From the NCBI RefSeq assembly GCF_017114865.1, contig NZ_JADEYH010000003.1, positions 62,001-126,000 of the forward strand: DNA of 64,000 nt, given 5' to 3'. The stretch comes from Streptomyces verrucosisporus. GTDB taxonomy: Bacteria; Actinomycetota; Actinomycetes; Streptomycetales; Streptomycetaceae. The stretch's first letter is position 1. Each line of letters starts with the position of its first letter. Of this stretch, positions 41,678-50,985 are shown piece after piece. The position numbers and the translations under genes were made by a program. The notes under the pieces are model-generated. The model saw nothing but the letters and a program-made list of their open reading frames with translations. It searched no databases and was not told the origin of the DNA.

Positions 41678-42706
41678 TCACCGTCCGGGCCGTATGCCCT
41701 GCGCGGCCGGGAGCTCGATCCGGGCGGCGACCGGGAGGTGGTCGCTGCCGGTGGCGGGAAGGACCCACAGGCGGGTGACGGCGGCGCCGCGGGCCATGAC
41801 GTGGTCGATCCGGGCGACGGGGAAGGCCGTGGGCCAGCTGAAGGAGAAGCCGTCCGCCGCCTCCCGGCCGGTGGAGCCCACACCGTTCAGGACAGGGGCG
41901 AGCCCGCGGTCGTCCAGGGTGCCGTTGAAGTCGCCGAGCACGATCACCCGGGGCAGTTCCTCCGCCCGCAGCTCCTCCCCCAGCAGGGCGGCGCTCTCGT
42001 CCCGCCACCCGGTGTCGAAACCGGTCGCGCGGACGCGGACCGAGGGCAGATGGACCACGTGCACGGCGATGTCACCGTGCGGGGTGCGCACGGCGGTGCG
42101 CAGTCCGCGGTTCCAGTCGGGGCCGAGGTCCGCGGGGCGGATGTCCAGCGGACGGGTGCCGGTCAGGGGGTGCCTTGACCACAGGCCGACGGTCCCCACC
42201 ACGGCGTGGTGCGGGTACTCCCGCGCCAGCGCCTCGCCGTAGGCGGGCAGGGCGGCGGGGGTCAGCTCCTGCAGCGCGACGATGTCGGGGCCGGCCGCGG
42301 CGAGGGCCCGCGCGGTGGCGGCCGGATCGCGGTTCTCGTCGCTCGCGTTGTGCTGGACGGCCGTGAGGAGGGCGGTACGGGCGGCGCCGGTGGCGTCCCC
42401 GCCCCGGGGGGACAGGGCGTCGTGGAAGAGGGCGAGCCAGACCGCCGACGGCAGCACCAGCGCCACCAGGGCGAGGGCCGAGCGGCGTACCAGCGCCACG
42501 ACCAGCAGCAGCGGGACGGCGAGACCGAGCCACGGCAGGAAGGACTCCAGCAGGCTGCCCAGACCGAGTACGGCACCCGGCACCAGAGGGTGGAACGCCG
42601 CCGCCCCGGCCGTGAGCACGGCGAGCGCGGCGGGCACGCGGCCCCGCGTCCAGGCGGTGCGTCCCGCACCGCCCCACCACCGCCGTGCTCCCGCCGCCCG
42701 TGCCAT
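41678..42706 (-). CDS. endonuclease/exonuclease/phosphatase family membrane protein
   Basis: ATG 42706 follows GGAGGGAGAG. The 342-residue protein has three N-terminal membrane helices (about residues 22-95). An EEP domain follows: VQHNASDENRDPAATARAL, DIVALQELTPAALPAY, VVHLPS, VIVLGDFNGTLDD and ARIDHVMARG...GSDHLPVAARI. All catalytic EEP residues (Glu, Asp-Asn, Asp, His) are present. Such membrane-tethered enzymes act outside the cell on phosphodiesters or nucleic acids; the substrate is unknown. Confidence 0.9.
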   Translation of the reverse strand: MARAAGARRWWGGAGRTAWTRGRVPAALAVLTAGAAAFHPLVPGAVLGLGSLLESFLPWLGLAVPLLLVVALVRRSALALVALVLPSAVWLALFHDALSPRGGDATGAARTALLTAVQHNASDENRDPAATARALAAAGPDIVALQELTPAALPAYGEALAREYPHHAVVGTVGLWSRHPLTGTRPLDIRPADLGPDWNRGLRTAVRTPHGDIAVHVVHLPSVRVRATGFDTGWRDESAALLGEELRAEELPRVIVLGDFNGTLDDRGLAPVLNGVGSTGREAADGFSFSWPTAFPVARIDHVMARGAAVTRLWVLPATGSDHLPVAARIELPAAQGIRPGR

Positions 42707-42798
42707 GCGCTCTCCCTCCGTGGCCTACGGGAGCAGGACGTCCCGCGGCGGCGGCGCGGTTGCCCGGTGGGCGGGGGCGGGGGCGGGGGCTCGCGCGC

Positions 42799-43623
42799 TC
42801 AGCGCAGCACCCGGTCCCGCAGGACGGGGAAGTCCTGGCGGACCTCGTCGACGTACGCCGGGTCCAGCTCGGCGGTGACGACCCGCTCCCCGGCGTCCGG
42901 CGCCTCGGCCAGCGTCTCGCCCCAGGGGTCGATGATCGCGCTGCGGCCCGCCTGGGGGACGCCCGCGTGGGTGCCCGCGGTGCCGCAGGCCAGGACGTAC
43001 GCCTGGTTCTCCACGGCGCGGGCACGGGCCAGCAGGGACCAGTGGGAGGCGCGGCGGTCGGGCCAGCCCGCCGGGACCACCAGCGCCCGGGCGCCCGCGT
43101 CGGTCAGCGCGCGGAACAGCTCGGGGAAGCGCAGGTCGTAGCAGGTGGCCAGGCCCAGGGTGATGCCGGGCAGGGCGACGGTGACCGGTTCGGCGCCGGC
43201 GGACATCAAGGTGGCCTCGCCGCGGTCGAAGCCGAAGCGGTGGATCTTGCGGTACGCGGCGGCCCGCTCGCCGTCGGGGGAGAAGACCAGGGAGGTGTTG
43301 TACAGGGCCGTTCCCGCCCCCGTTCCGCCGGGGCCGCCGGGGCGCCCGGCGCGTTCCACGACGGACCCGGCGTGCAGCCAGACGCGCGCCTCGCGGGCCG
43401 CCTCGGACATGGCCCGCGCGGTGGGTCCGTCCAGCGGCTCGGCGCCGGCCTCGAAGGAGTCGAAGGCGAAGGCGCCGACCGTCCACAGCTCGGGCAGGAC
43501 GACCAGGTCGGAGGCCGTCTGCTCGCGGACGAGCGAGGCGGCCCGCAGGCGGCGTGCTTCGACCGTTTCGTCCTCGTCCACACCGATCTGGATGAGAGAG
43601 GCGCGCACCGTACCACCGTCCAT
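42799..43623 (-). CDS. carbon-nitrogen hydrolase (nitrilase superfamily)
   Basis: From ATG 43623 the protein has 274 residues; a GTG five codons inside is also possible, as neither site has a clear ribosome-binding site. The catalytic triad is E45 (VVLPELW), K126 (AYRKIHRFGF) and C161 (LATCYDLRFPELF), followed by the second Glu region. The order and spacing fit the omega-amidase/Nit branch, which hydrolyses small amides such as 2-oxoglutaramate or deaminated glutathione. It lies near the C-nucleoside cluster but beyond its regulator, so a link is not claimed. Confidence 0.92.
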   Translation of the reverse strand: MDGGTVRASLIQIGVDEDETVEARRLRAASLVREQTASDLVVLPELWTVGAFAFDSFEAGAEPLDGPTARAMSEAAREARVWLHAGSVVERAGRPGGPGGTGAGTALYNTSLVFSPDGERAAAYRKIHRFGFDRGEATLMSAGAEPVTVALPGITLGLATCYDLRFPELFRALTDAGARALVVPAGWPDRRASHWSLLARARAVENQAYVLACGTAGTHAGVPQAGRSAIIDPWGETLAEAPDAGERVVTAELDPAYVDEVRQDFPVLRDRVLR

Positions 43624-43785
43624 GGGTTCGAGGGGGCCAAACGCCGGTCGAAAGCCGGTCGAAAGCAGCCTACGATCGTCACCCGAAAGGCCTGTCAGGC
43701 TGCTCGCCCGCAGCGTAACTTGAGAGCACCCAGTCCGCGAACCCACACCATCCACACGTATTCAGCACGTATCCGAGGGGTCCCG

Positions 43786-44610
43786 TTGACCGACCACCCT
43801 AGCCTTCAGCCCTACGCCGACGCCTGGGCCCACTCCATCGAGGCGATATCCGAGCTGGTCTCCCCGCTGGCCGAGGGCGAGTGGAACCGCGCGACCGAGT
43901 GCCCGGGGTGGTCGGTCCGCGACATCGTTTCCCATGTCATCGGGTCGGAGTGCGAGATGCTGGGCGACCCCCGTCCCATCCACACGCTGCCGCGGGACCT
44001 GTTCCATGTGAAGGACGAGGTCAGCCGCCGCGTCGAGGTCCAGGTGGACGTGCGGCGCTGCCACACCGCCCCGGAGATGACCAGCGAGCTGGAGTACACG
44101 GTCATCCGCCGCTCCCGCCAGCTGCGGAACGAGAAGCGCGAGCCGTCGACGATGGTGATGACCCCGCTCGGCCGGGAGATGACGCTGGAGCGGGCGCTGC
44201 GGCTGCGGGCGTTCGACGTGTGGGTGCACGAGCAGGACCTGCGGCGGGCGCTGGGCAGGCCGGGCAACCTCGACTCCCCCGGCGCCCACGTGGCGCGGGA
44301 CGTGCTGGTGGACGGGCTGCCCAAGGTGGTCGCCAAGGACGCCGGGGCGCCGCCGAACTCGGCGGTCGTCATCGACGTGAGCGGGCCGGTGGAGTTCATG
44401 CGGACCGTGCGCGTGGACTCCGAGGGCCGGGGCACGGTGGACGGCAGCGTCTCGCTGGGTCCGGCGGTCACGCTGGCGACGGACTGGGAGACGTACCTGC
44501 GGCTGGCCTGCGGGCGGGTGCGGCCCGCGGCGGTGCGCGAGGACCTCAAGATCGAGGGCGATCAGGCCCTCGCGGACGCGATCCTCGCGCACTTCGCCGT
44601 CACGCCCTGA
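43786..44610 (+). CDS. maleylpyruvate isomerase / DinB-like mycothiol-dependent family protein
   Basis: TTG 43786 with GAGGGG upstream gives 274 residues starting LTDHPSLQPYADAW. The DinB_2 / MDMPI four-helix bundle is visible: ECPGWSVRDIVSHVIGSECEMLG with the conserved Trp and His, then RRCHTAPEMTSELEY, and LRAFDVWVHEQDLRRALG with the second His-Asp pair. A C-terminal SCP2-like domain follows. Members are mycothiol-dependent transferases or isomerases, or of unknown activity. The gene is divergent from the nitrilase-family gene. Confidence 0.85.
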   Translation: MTDHPSLQPYADAWAHSIEAISELVSPLAEGEWNRATECPGWSVRDIVSHVIGSECEMLGDPRPIHTLPRDLFHVKDEVSRRVEVQVDVRRCHTAPEMTSELEYTVIRRSRQLRNEKREPSTMVMTPLGREMTLERALRLRAFDVWVHEQDLRRALGRPGNLDSPGAHVARDVLVDGLPKVVAKDAGAPPNSAVVIDVSGPVEFMRTVRVDSEGRGTVDGSVSLGPAVTLATDWETYLRLACGRVRPAAVREDLKIEGDQALADAILAHFAVTP

Positions 44611-44659
44611 ACCCGAAGACCCTCGGCCCGAAGACCCGGTCCCCCGGCGGGAGCCCTTC

Positions 44660-45979
44660 TCACACCGGTACGTGCACCGCCTCGACGCGGCTGGCCACCA
44701 CCCGCTCGCGCTCGCGGCGGTGCGCCCGGCCGCGCAGCCGCAGGATCTGGGCGGCGCCCAGCGCCTGGAGGACGAAGACGGAGGCGAACGCGATCCGGTA
44801 GTCGTCGCCGGTCGCGTCCAGCAGGACGCCCACCGCCAGCAGGGTGGCCATGGACGCGGTGAAGCCGCCGATGTTGACGATGCCCGAGGCCGTGCCCTGC
44901 CGCTCGGGCGGATTGGCCGGACGGGCGAAGTCGAAGCCGATCATCGAGCCCGGACCGCAGGCTCCGAGCACCACGCACAGCAGGGCCAGCGCCCACAGCG
45001 GCGCCCTCCCCGGCCAGCACAGCACCATCGCCCAGAAGGCGGCAGTGGCCAGCACCGTGCCGAGCGCGATCGGCGCCCGTGCGCTGTGGTGCCGGGCTAT
45101 GACCTGGCCGTAGACCAGGCCGATGGCCATGTTGGAGAGCACCACCACGGTCAGCAGGGTGCCGGCCTCGGCGCGGGTGCGGCCCTGCGCCTCGACGAGG
45201 AACGGCATCCCCCACAGCAGCAGGAAGACCATGCCGGGGAACTGGGTGGTGAAGTGCACCCACATGCCCAGCCGGGTGCCCGGCTCGCGCCACGCCTCGG
45301 CGAGCTGGCGGCGTATGTAGCCGGGTTCGCGCGCCGGCCCCGGACCGGCCGCGGAGGCGGGTCCGGCGCCCTCGGGCCGGTCCCTGAGGAAGAGCAGGAC
45401 GAGCACCAGGACCAGCACGCCCAGCCCGGCGCTGCCCGCGAAGGTCGGCGTCCAGCCGAAGGCGGCCAGCAGACGCGCCAGGACCAGTGTGGTCAGCAGG
45501 TTGCCCGCCATCCCGAACAACGCCGCCACCTGGGTGATCAGCGGACCGCGGCGGGGCGGGAACCAGTTGGAGCCCAGCCGCAGCACGCTGATGAACGTCA
45601 TGGCGTCGCCGCAGCCCAGCAGCGCGCGGGCGGCCAGCGCCATGGCGTACGAGCCGGAGAGGGCGAAGGCGAACTGGCCGGTGGTGAACAGCACGATGCC
45701 CAGGAGCAGGACCTTCCTGGTGCCCCAGCGGTCCACCAGCAGGCCGACGGGTATCTGCATCCCGGCGTAGACCAGGAGCTGGAGGATGGAGAAGGTCGAC
45801 AGGGCCGAGGCGTTGATGTGGAAGCGGTCGGCGGCGTCGATGCCCGCGACGCCCAGCCCGGTGCGGTAGGTGATGGCGGTGAAGTAGACGGCGACGCCCA
45901 GGCCCCACACGAAGGCGGCCCGCGGGCCGCCGAGCCGCACTCCGGAAGCCGGGTTTCCGGGTGTGTTCCCGCCGCTCAC
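44660..45979 (-). CDS. MFS transporter
   Basis: The 439-residue protein has twelve predicted helices and the motif A loop VDRWGTRKVLL after helix 2. A YTAITYRTGLGVAG-like start and PERQGTASGIVNIGGF in the second half resemble the nitrate/glucarate and phthalate permease branch more than drug exporters. Its start overlaps the stop of the upstream GntR gene (45976-45979), so the two form an operon. Substrate is unknown. Confidence 0.9.
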   Translation of the reverse strand: MSGGNTPGNPASGVRLGGPRAAFVWGLGVAVYFTAITYRTGLGVAGIDAADRFHINASALSTFSILQLLVYAGMQIPVGLLVDRWGTRKVLLLGIVLFTTGQFAFALSGSYAMALAARALLGCGDAMTFISVLRLGSNWFPPRRGPLITQVAALFGMAGNLLTTLVLARLLAAFGWTPTFAGSAGLGVLVLVLVLLFLRDRPEGAGPASAAGPGPAREPGYIRRQLAEAWREPGTRLGMWVHFTTQFPGMVFLLLWGMPFLVEAQGRTRAEAGTLLTVVVLSNMAIGLVYGQVIARHHSARAPIALGTVLATAAFWAMVLCWPGRAPLWALALLCVVLGACGPGSMIGFDFARPANPPERQGTASGIVNIGGFTASMATLLAVGVLLDATGDDYRIAFASVFVLQALGAAQILRLRGRAHRRERERVVASRVEAVHVPV

Positions 45980-46632
45980 CGGACCTCACCGCGCAGCAGG
46001 TGCCGCACGGAGCCGACATGGCCGCGCACCGCCTCGGCGGCGGCCTCCGCGTCCCCCGTGCGCAGTGCGCGCAGGATCTCGGTGTGCTCGGTGATGTTCT
46101 TGGCGATGCGGTCGGGGTGGGAGTGCATCACCGCGACGCCCATGCGCAGCTGGCGGTCGCGGAGCTGGTCGTACAGGCGCTCCAGGATCCGGTTGCCGGC
46201 CGCCCCGACCACGGCGGCGTGGAAGCAGCGGTCGGTGACGGCCACCGCCGCCAGGTCGCCTGTCTCGGCCTGGCGGCGCTGCTGCTCCAGGAGTTCGCCG
46301 AGCCGGTCCAGCAGATCGCCCGGCGCGGGGGTGACCTTGCGCACGGCGTGCTCCTCGACCAGCAGCCTGGTCTCGACGACGTCGCCGATCTCCTGGACGG
46401 AGACGGGCAGGACGAGCGCGCCCTTCTTGGGGTAGAGCCTGAGCAGGCCCTCGGCCTCCAGGCGCAGCAGCGCCTCCCGCACGGGGGTGCGGGAGACCCC
46501 GGCCGCCCTGGCCAGCTCGCCCTCGGTGAGCAGGGTGCCGCCCTCGTAGCGGCGTTCCAGGACGGCCTGCTTGACGTGGGTGTAGACGCGCTCGGCGGCG
46601 GGCGGTGCGGGGGGCGGGGTCAGGGAGGGCAT
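45976..46632 (-). CDS. GntR family regulator, FadR-type
   Basis: I used ATG 46632 (218 residues); a GTG two codons earlier is possible. The N-terminal winged helix has RVYTHVKQAVLERRYEGGTLLTEGELARAAGVSRTPVREALLRLEAEGLL. The C-terminal FCD domain has VVETRLLVEEHAV, DRCFHAAVVGAAGNRIL and the third His in ITEHTEIL. FCD regulators bind small carboxylates through a metal. It probably controls the overlapping MFS gene. ATAGATACAACAGGTAT just upstream is a candidate operator. Confidence 0.92.
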   Translation of the reverse strand: MPSLTPPPAPPAAERVYTHVKQAVLERRYEGGTLLTEGELARAAGVSRTPVREALLRLEAEGLLRLYPKKGALVLPVSVQEIGDVVETRLLVEEHAVRKVTPAPGDLLDRLGELLEQQRRQAETGDLAAVAVTDRCFHAAVVGAAGNRILERLYDQLRDRQLRMGVAVMHSHPDRIAKNITEHTEILRALRTGDAEAAAEAVRGHVGSVRHLLRGEVR

Positions 46633-46736
46633 GGACACACCATAGATACAACAGGTATGCGCGTCCGTCCCCGTCCGCCATCCGGGACGGGGACGGGCTC
46701 GGCGGAAACGGGCGGGGCGGTACGGGGCCGGACATG

Positions 46737-46777
46737 CGGCGGGGCCCGCCGCACGGTGCGTGCGGAGGGCCCCGCCG
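46737..46777. terminator. terminator of the first bkd operon
   Basis: CGGCGGGGCCC (46737-46747) pairs exactly with 46767-46777 around a 19-base loop, about 60 bp beyond the bkdC stop and in the gap before the GntR promoter. Confidence 0.8.
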
Positions 46778-46820
46778 TGGTCCGCCGGGACGGACGGAGC
46801 CGGTCGGCCCGTCAGGCCGC

Positions 46821-46848
46821 CAGGCCCAGGTGATCAGGCCCAGGTGAT
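46821..46848. repeat. tandem 14-bp duplication at the bkdC stop codon
   Basis: CAGGCCCAGGTGAT occurs twice in a row (46821-46834, 46835-46848). The second copy encodes the last residues of BkdC on the minus strand and the first overlaps the stop, so the duplication copied the gene end without changing the product. Confidence 0.7.
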
Positions 46849-48336
46849 CAGGCGCTTGGGGTGCTCCAGGACGGCCGCGATGTCGGCCAGCACCTTGGAG
46901 CCCAGCTCGCCGTCGACCAGGCGGTGGTCGAAGGAGAGCGCCAGAGTGGTGACCTGGCGCGGCTTGACCTTGCCCTTGTGGACCCACGGCTGGAGCTTGA
47001 CCGCGCCGAAGGCCAGGATCGCCGACTCCCCGGGGTTGAGGATCGGGGTGCCGGTGTCGACGCCGAAGACGCCGACGTTGGTGATCGTGACCGTGCCGCC
47101 GGACATGTCCGCCGGGGAGGTCTTGCCCTCCCTGGCGGTGGCGACCAGATCGCCCAGCGCCCTCGCCAGCTCCGGCAGGGTCTTGGCGTGCGCGTCCTTG
47201 ATGTTCGGCACGATCAGACCGCGCGGGGTGGCCGCGGCGATGCCCAGGTTCACGTAGTCCTTGTGGACGATCTCCTGGCTGGCCTCGTCCCAGGCGGCGT
47301 TGACCTCCGGGTTGCGGCGGATGGCGACCAGCAGCGCCCTGGCCACCAGCAGCAGCGGGTTGACCCGCAGGCCCGCCATGTCCGGGTCCTGCTTGAGCTC
47401 CTGCACCAGCTTCATCGTGCGGGTGACGTCGACGGTGACGAACTCCGTGACGTGCGGCGCGGTGAAGGCGCTGGAGACCATCGCCTGCGCGGTCGCCTTG
47501 CGCACGCCCTTGATCGGCACCCGGCGCTCGCGCTCACCGGTGCTCCACACCGCCGGAGCCGGGGCCTGGGCCGGGGCCTCGGCCGGAGCGGGGGCCGCCT
47601 GGGGGGCGGTCCCGGTCACGGCGGCGGCCTCGTGCGAGGGCGCCGGGGCCGCGGCGGCGTGCACGTCCTCGCGGGTGATGATCCCGTTCGGGCCGGTCGG
47701 GGTGACCGCGGCCAGGTCCACGCCCAGGTCCTTGGCGAGCTTGCGCACCGGCGGCTTGGCCAGCGGACGGCCCGAGGCCGGCTTCACCGAGTCCTCGGTG
47801 GTGGGTGCCACGGCCGGGGGCGTGGTGGTGGCGTCCATATCCGCCTGGACGGCGACCTGCGCGTCCCGCACGTGGTTCTGCTGCTGCTTGCGCGGGCGCC
47901 GCTTGGTCGAGGCGGTGCCGACGCCGTAGCCGACCAGCACCGGCCGGCGCTTGGCGCCCTCCTCCTCGGCCGCCTCCGGCTCGGCCGGGGCGGGCGCGGC
48001 GGGCGCGGCCTCACCGGCGGCCGGCGCTCCGGCGGGAGCGGCCGGCCCCGCCGACGGGTCGGTGTCCACCGTGATGATCGTGGTGCCCACGTCCACGGTG
48101 ACGCCCTCTTCGAAGCGCAGCTCGTGCACCACGCCGTTGTACGGGATGGGCAGCTCGACGGCCGCCTTGGCCGTCTCCACCTCGCACACCACCTGGCCGT
48201 CGGTCACCGTGTCACCGGGCCCGACGTACCACTTGAGGATCTCGGCCTCGGTCAGGCCCTCCCCCACGTCCGGCATCCTGAACTCTCGGATGCGCTGGGC
48301 AGCGGCCCCGGCGGCAGCCGTATCAGTCATCGTCAC
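46834..48336 (-). CDS. bkdC: branched-chain 2-oxoacid dehydrogenase E2 (dihydrolipoyl acyltransferase)
   Basis: The 500-residue protein has one lipoyl domain with K57 in EVETAKAAVE, then an Ala/Pro linker. The E3/E1-binding domain is PPVRKLAKDLGVDLAAVTPTG, and the catalytic domain ends with LSFDHRLVDG (His near 474). Position after E1-alpha and E1-beta and the family type fit BkdC, which transfers acyl groups derived from Val, Leu and Ile to CoA. These feed branched-chain fatty acids and polyketide starters. A plain pyruvate dehydrogenase E2 is less likely, as Streptomyces uses an AceE-type E1 for that. Confidence 0.92.
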   Translation of the reverse strand: MTMTDTAAAGAAAQRIREFRMPDVGEGLTEAEILKWYVGPGDTVTDGQVVCEVETAKAAVELPIPYNGVVHELRFEEGVTVDVGTTIITVDTDPSAGPAAPAGAPAAGEAAPAAPAPAEPEAAEEEGAKRRPVLVGYGVGTASTKRRPRKQQQNHVRDAQVAVQADMDATTTPPAVAPTTEDSVKPASGRPLAKPPVRKLAKDLGVDLAAVTPTGPNGIITREDVHAAAAPAPSHEAAAVTGTAPQAAPAPAEAPAQAPAPAVWSTGERERRVPIKGVRKATAQAMVSSAFTAPHVTEFVTVDVTRTMKLVQELKQDPDMAGLRVNPLLLVARALLVAIRRNPEVNAAWDEASQEIVHKDYVNLGIAAATPRGLIVPNIKDAHAKTLPELARALGDLVATAREGKTSPADMSGGTVTITNVGVFGVDTGTPILNPGESAILAFGAVKLQPWVHKGKVKPRQVTTLALSFDHRLVDGELGSKVLADIAAVLEHPKRLITWA

Positions 48337-48357
48337 GACTCTCCTCAGCCCCTACTC

Positions 48358-49338
48358 TCAGTACGCCAGCGCGCGGTCGACGGCATCGAGCACCCGGTCC
48401 AGGTTCGGCAGGTACTCGTCCTCCAGCCTGGCCGGCGGGTACGGCGCGTGGAACCCGCCCACCCGCAGCACCGGCGCCTCCAGGTGGTAGAAGCACCGCT
48501 CGGTGATCCGGGCGGCGATCTCCGAGCCCGTGCCCAGGAAGACCGGCGCCTCGTGGACCACCACCAGGCGGCGGGTCCTCTCCACCGAGGCCTGGATCGC
48601 GTCGAAGTCGACCGGGGACATCGACCGCAGGTCCAGCACCTCCAGCGACCTGCCCTCCTCCTCGGCCGCCGCGGCGGCCTCCAGGCAGGTCTTCACCATC
48701 GGCCCGTAGGCCGCCAGCGTCAGGTCGGTGCCCTCGCGGGCGATTACCGCCCCGTGCAGCGGCCCGGGGATGGCCTCGGTGTCGACCTCGCCCTTGTCCC
48801 AGTAGCGGCGCTTGGGCTCGAAGAAGATCACCGGGTCGTCGGAGGCGATCGCCTGCTGCATCATCCAGTAGGCGTCCGAGGCGTTGGACGGCGAGACGCA
48901 CTTCAGGCCCGCCACGTGCGCGAACAGCGCCTCGGGCGACTCGCTGTGGTGCTCCACCGCGCCGATGCCGCCGCCGTAGGGGATGCGGACGACGACCGGC
49001 AGCTTGACCTTGCCCAGCGCGCGGGCGTGCATCTTCGCGAGCTGGGTGACGATCTGGTCGTAGGCGGGGAAGACGAACCCGTCGAACTGGATCTCCACCA
49101 CCGGCCGGTAGCCGCGCAGGGCCATGCCGATCGCGGTGCCGACGATGCCGGACTCGGCCAGCGGGGTGTCGATGACCCGCTCCTCGCCGAAGTCCTTCTG
49201 CAGGCCGTCGGTGATGCGGAAGACGCCGCCGAGCTTGCCGACGTCCTCACCCATGATCAGGACCTTGGGGTCGGTCTCCAGTGCCTTGCGCAGCGACTCG
49301 TTGAGCGCCTTGGCCATGGGCATCTTGGTGTTGGCCAT
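48358..49338 (-). CDS. bkdB: branched-chain 2-oxoacid dehydrogenase E1 beta subunit
   Basis: ATG 49338 lies one base past the E1-alpha stop. The 326-residue protein has the transketolase-like pyrimidine domain (LIMGEDVGKLGGVFRITDGL, ESGIVGTAIGMALRGYRPVVEIQF, GGGIGAVEHHSESPEALF) and a transketolase C domain (HEAPVFLGTGSEIAARI, GGFHAPYPP). With BkdA it decarboxylates branched 2-oxoacids using thiamine diphosphate. It is the middle gene of the bkdA-bkdB-bkdC operon. Confidence 0.95.
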   Translation of the reverse strand: MANTKMPMAKALNESLRKALETDPKVLIMGEDVGKLGGVFRITDGLQKDFGEERVIDTPLAESGIVGTAIGMALRGYRPVVEIQFDGFVFPAYDQIVTQLAKMHARALGKVKLPVVVRIPYGGGIGAVEHHSESPEALFAHVAGLKCVSPSNASDAYWMMQQAIASDDPVIFFEPKRRYWDKGEVDTEAIPGPLHGAVIAREGTDLTLAAYGPMVKTCLEAAAAAEEEGRSLEVLDLRSMSPVDFDAIQASVERTRRLVVVHEAPVFLGTGSEIAARITERCFYHLEAPVLRVGGFHAPYPPARLEDEYLPNLDRVLDAVDRALAY

Positions 49339-49339
49339 C

Positions 49340-50509
49340 TCAGCGGCCCTCCTCGTCGGCGAAGGACGCCAGGTACTCGGCGAACTGGGCGCGCTCCTCG
49401 TCCACCAGCGCGTGCCCGTCGGCGTAGACGTTCTCGAAGATGGCCATGGTGTCCGGGTCCGGCATGGTCCGGATGGCCTCGCGTACCCGCAGCGCCAGCG
49501 CGTCGCTCTCCCGGTCGAGCCCGGCGAGCCAGTCGGCGTCGACCAGGCCCTCCTTCTCCAGGTAGGTGCGCAGCCGCAGGATCGGGTCCTTGGCCTCCCA
49601 CTCCTCGCGCTCGGCGTCCTTGCGGTAGCGGGTGGGGTCGTCGGAGGTGGTGTGGGCGCCCATCCGGTAGGTGAACGCCTCGACCAGGGTCGGGCCCTCG
49701 CCGGCACGGGCGCGCTCCAGGGCGGCCCGGGTCACGGCCAGCACCGCCAGCACGTCGTTGCCGTCCACCCGGACGCCGGGGAAGCCGAAGCCCGCGGCGC
49801 GCTGGTAGATCGGGACGCGGGACTGCTTCTCGGTGGGCTCGGAGATCGCCCACTGGTTGTTCTGGCAGAAGAACACCACCGGCGCGTTGTAGACCGCGGA
49901 GAAGGTGAACGCCTCCGCCACGTCGCCCTGGCTGGAGGCGCCGTCGCCGAAGTAGGCGATCACCGCGCTGTCCGCGCCGTCCTTGGCCACGCCCATCGCG
50001 TAGCCCGTGGCGTGCAGCGCCTGCGAGCCGATGACGATGGTGTAGAGGTGGAAGTTGTTGCTGTAGGGGTCCCAGCCGCCGTTGTTGACGCCGCGGAACA
50101 TGCCCAGCAGGTTGGTCGGGTCCACCCCGCGGCACCAGGCCACGCCGTGCTCCCGGTAGGTCGGGAAGACGTAGTCGTCGTCCCGCAGCGCCCGGCCCGA
50201 GCCGATCTGCGCGGCCTCCTGGCCCAGCAGCGACGCCCACAGGCCCAGCTCGCCCTGACGCTGCAGCGCGGTGGCCTCGGCGTCGAACCGGCGGGTGAGG
50301 ACCATGTCGCGGTACAGACCGCGCAACTCGTCGGGGGTCAGGTCCAGCGAGTAGTCCGGGTGCTCGACCCGCTCGCCCTCCGGCGTCAGCAGTTGTACGA
50401 GCTCGGGGCGCGCTGCCGACTGCGAGCGCTTCCTCGCCCCGCTCGTCGTGGTGCGCTTTCCGCTGCTGCGGCGCGGCTTGCTGCGCGCGGCAGTGCTCTC
50501 CACGGTCAC
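49340..50509 (-). CDS. bkdA: branched-chain 2-oxoacid dehydrogenase E1 alpha subunit
   Basis: I chose GTG 50509, with GGAGGAG seven bases ahead, giving 389 residues; the frame continues upstream through the AT-rich control region and is not coding there. After a basic leader come LLTPEGERVEHPDYSLDL, RDMVLTRRFDAEATALQRQGELGLW, and the thiamine-diphosphate motif GDGASSQGDVAEAFTFSA ending in NN (CQNNQW). EAFTYRMGAHTTSDDPTRYR follows. It is the first gene of the operon, downstream of a strong dyad. Confidence 0.95.
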   Translation of the reverse strand: MTVESTAARSKPRRSSGKRTTTSGARKRSQSAARPELVQLLTPEGERVEHPDYSLDLTPDELRGLYRDMVLTRRFDAEATALQRQGELGLWASLLGQEAAQIGSGRALRDDDYVFPTYREHGVAWCRGVDPTNLLGMFRGVNNGGWDPYSNNFHLYTIVIGSQALHATGYAMGVAKDGADSAVIAYFGDGASSQGDVAEAFTFSAVYNAPVVFFCQNNQWAISEPTEKQSRVPIYQRAAGFGFPGVRVDGNDVLAVLAVTRAALERARAGEGPTLVEAFTYRMGAHTTSDDPTRYRKDAEREEWEAKDPILRLRTYLEKEGLVDADWLAGLDRESDALALRVREAIRTMPDPDTMAIFENVYADGHALVDEERAQFAEYLASFADEEGR

Positions 50510-50985
50510 TTGTGCTCCTCCGTCTGTCCGGCCCCCGGGGTCGCCGGGAAGCCTGGGGGTTCCCCGCCGGTGGCAGGGAGAGGCTCGCCCGGATCCGTAC
50601 GGCCCACGGGGTAGGTGCGGCGCGGACGGAACCGAGCGGTGACAGGTGTCCCGTTCGACGGCCCGCTGCCAGCACGTTACCCAGTACCTCCGCACATGCG
50701 CGAAGGGTCCCTGACCTGCAATTTTGCTTGGGTTTCCAAGTAAATCGCAAAAGCCTGGAACGTCACTGGTCACAGCCTCGCAAGCGCCTGGGACAAGCGC
50801 ACGTTATCCCGGTACCGAAGTGACGGGAAGAGCTGTGGATGAGTGACGCGGAGTTGGTGCCCGATCGGTATGTGAGACGGACACGGAGGGTGAAGGGGCA
50901 CACGGTCCCGCAGGAGCCGTATACCACCCATATGGGCCCGTGTAACGCCTACGGGCGGAAGTACGGCCGGATCCGGCGGGCGGGA
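50510..50985. other. control region of the bkd operon
   Basis: This 476-bp gap lies between bkdA and the 3' end of the phosphotransferase-like gene, both leftward. It contains an AT-rich dyad at 50722-50752 and the palindrome CCCATATGGG near 50936-50945. I see no coding frame of its own. Confidence 0.65.
50722..50752 (-). promoter_or_regulatory. nested dyad upstream of bkdA, likely BkdR/Lrp-type operator
   Basis: TTTTGC (50722-50727) mirrors GCAAAA (50747-50752), and inside it CTTGG-GTTT-CCAAG (50727-50740) is a second perfect dyad. This 31-bp block is about 60% A+T in a 72% GC genome and lies 215-245 bp ahead of the bkdA start. Lrp/AsnC-type BkdR regulators bind such sites before bkd operons. 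Confidence 0.6.
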
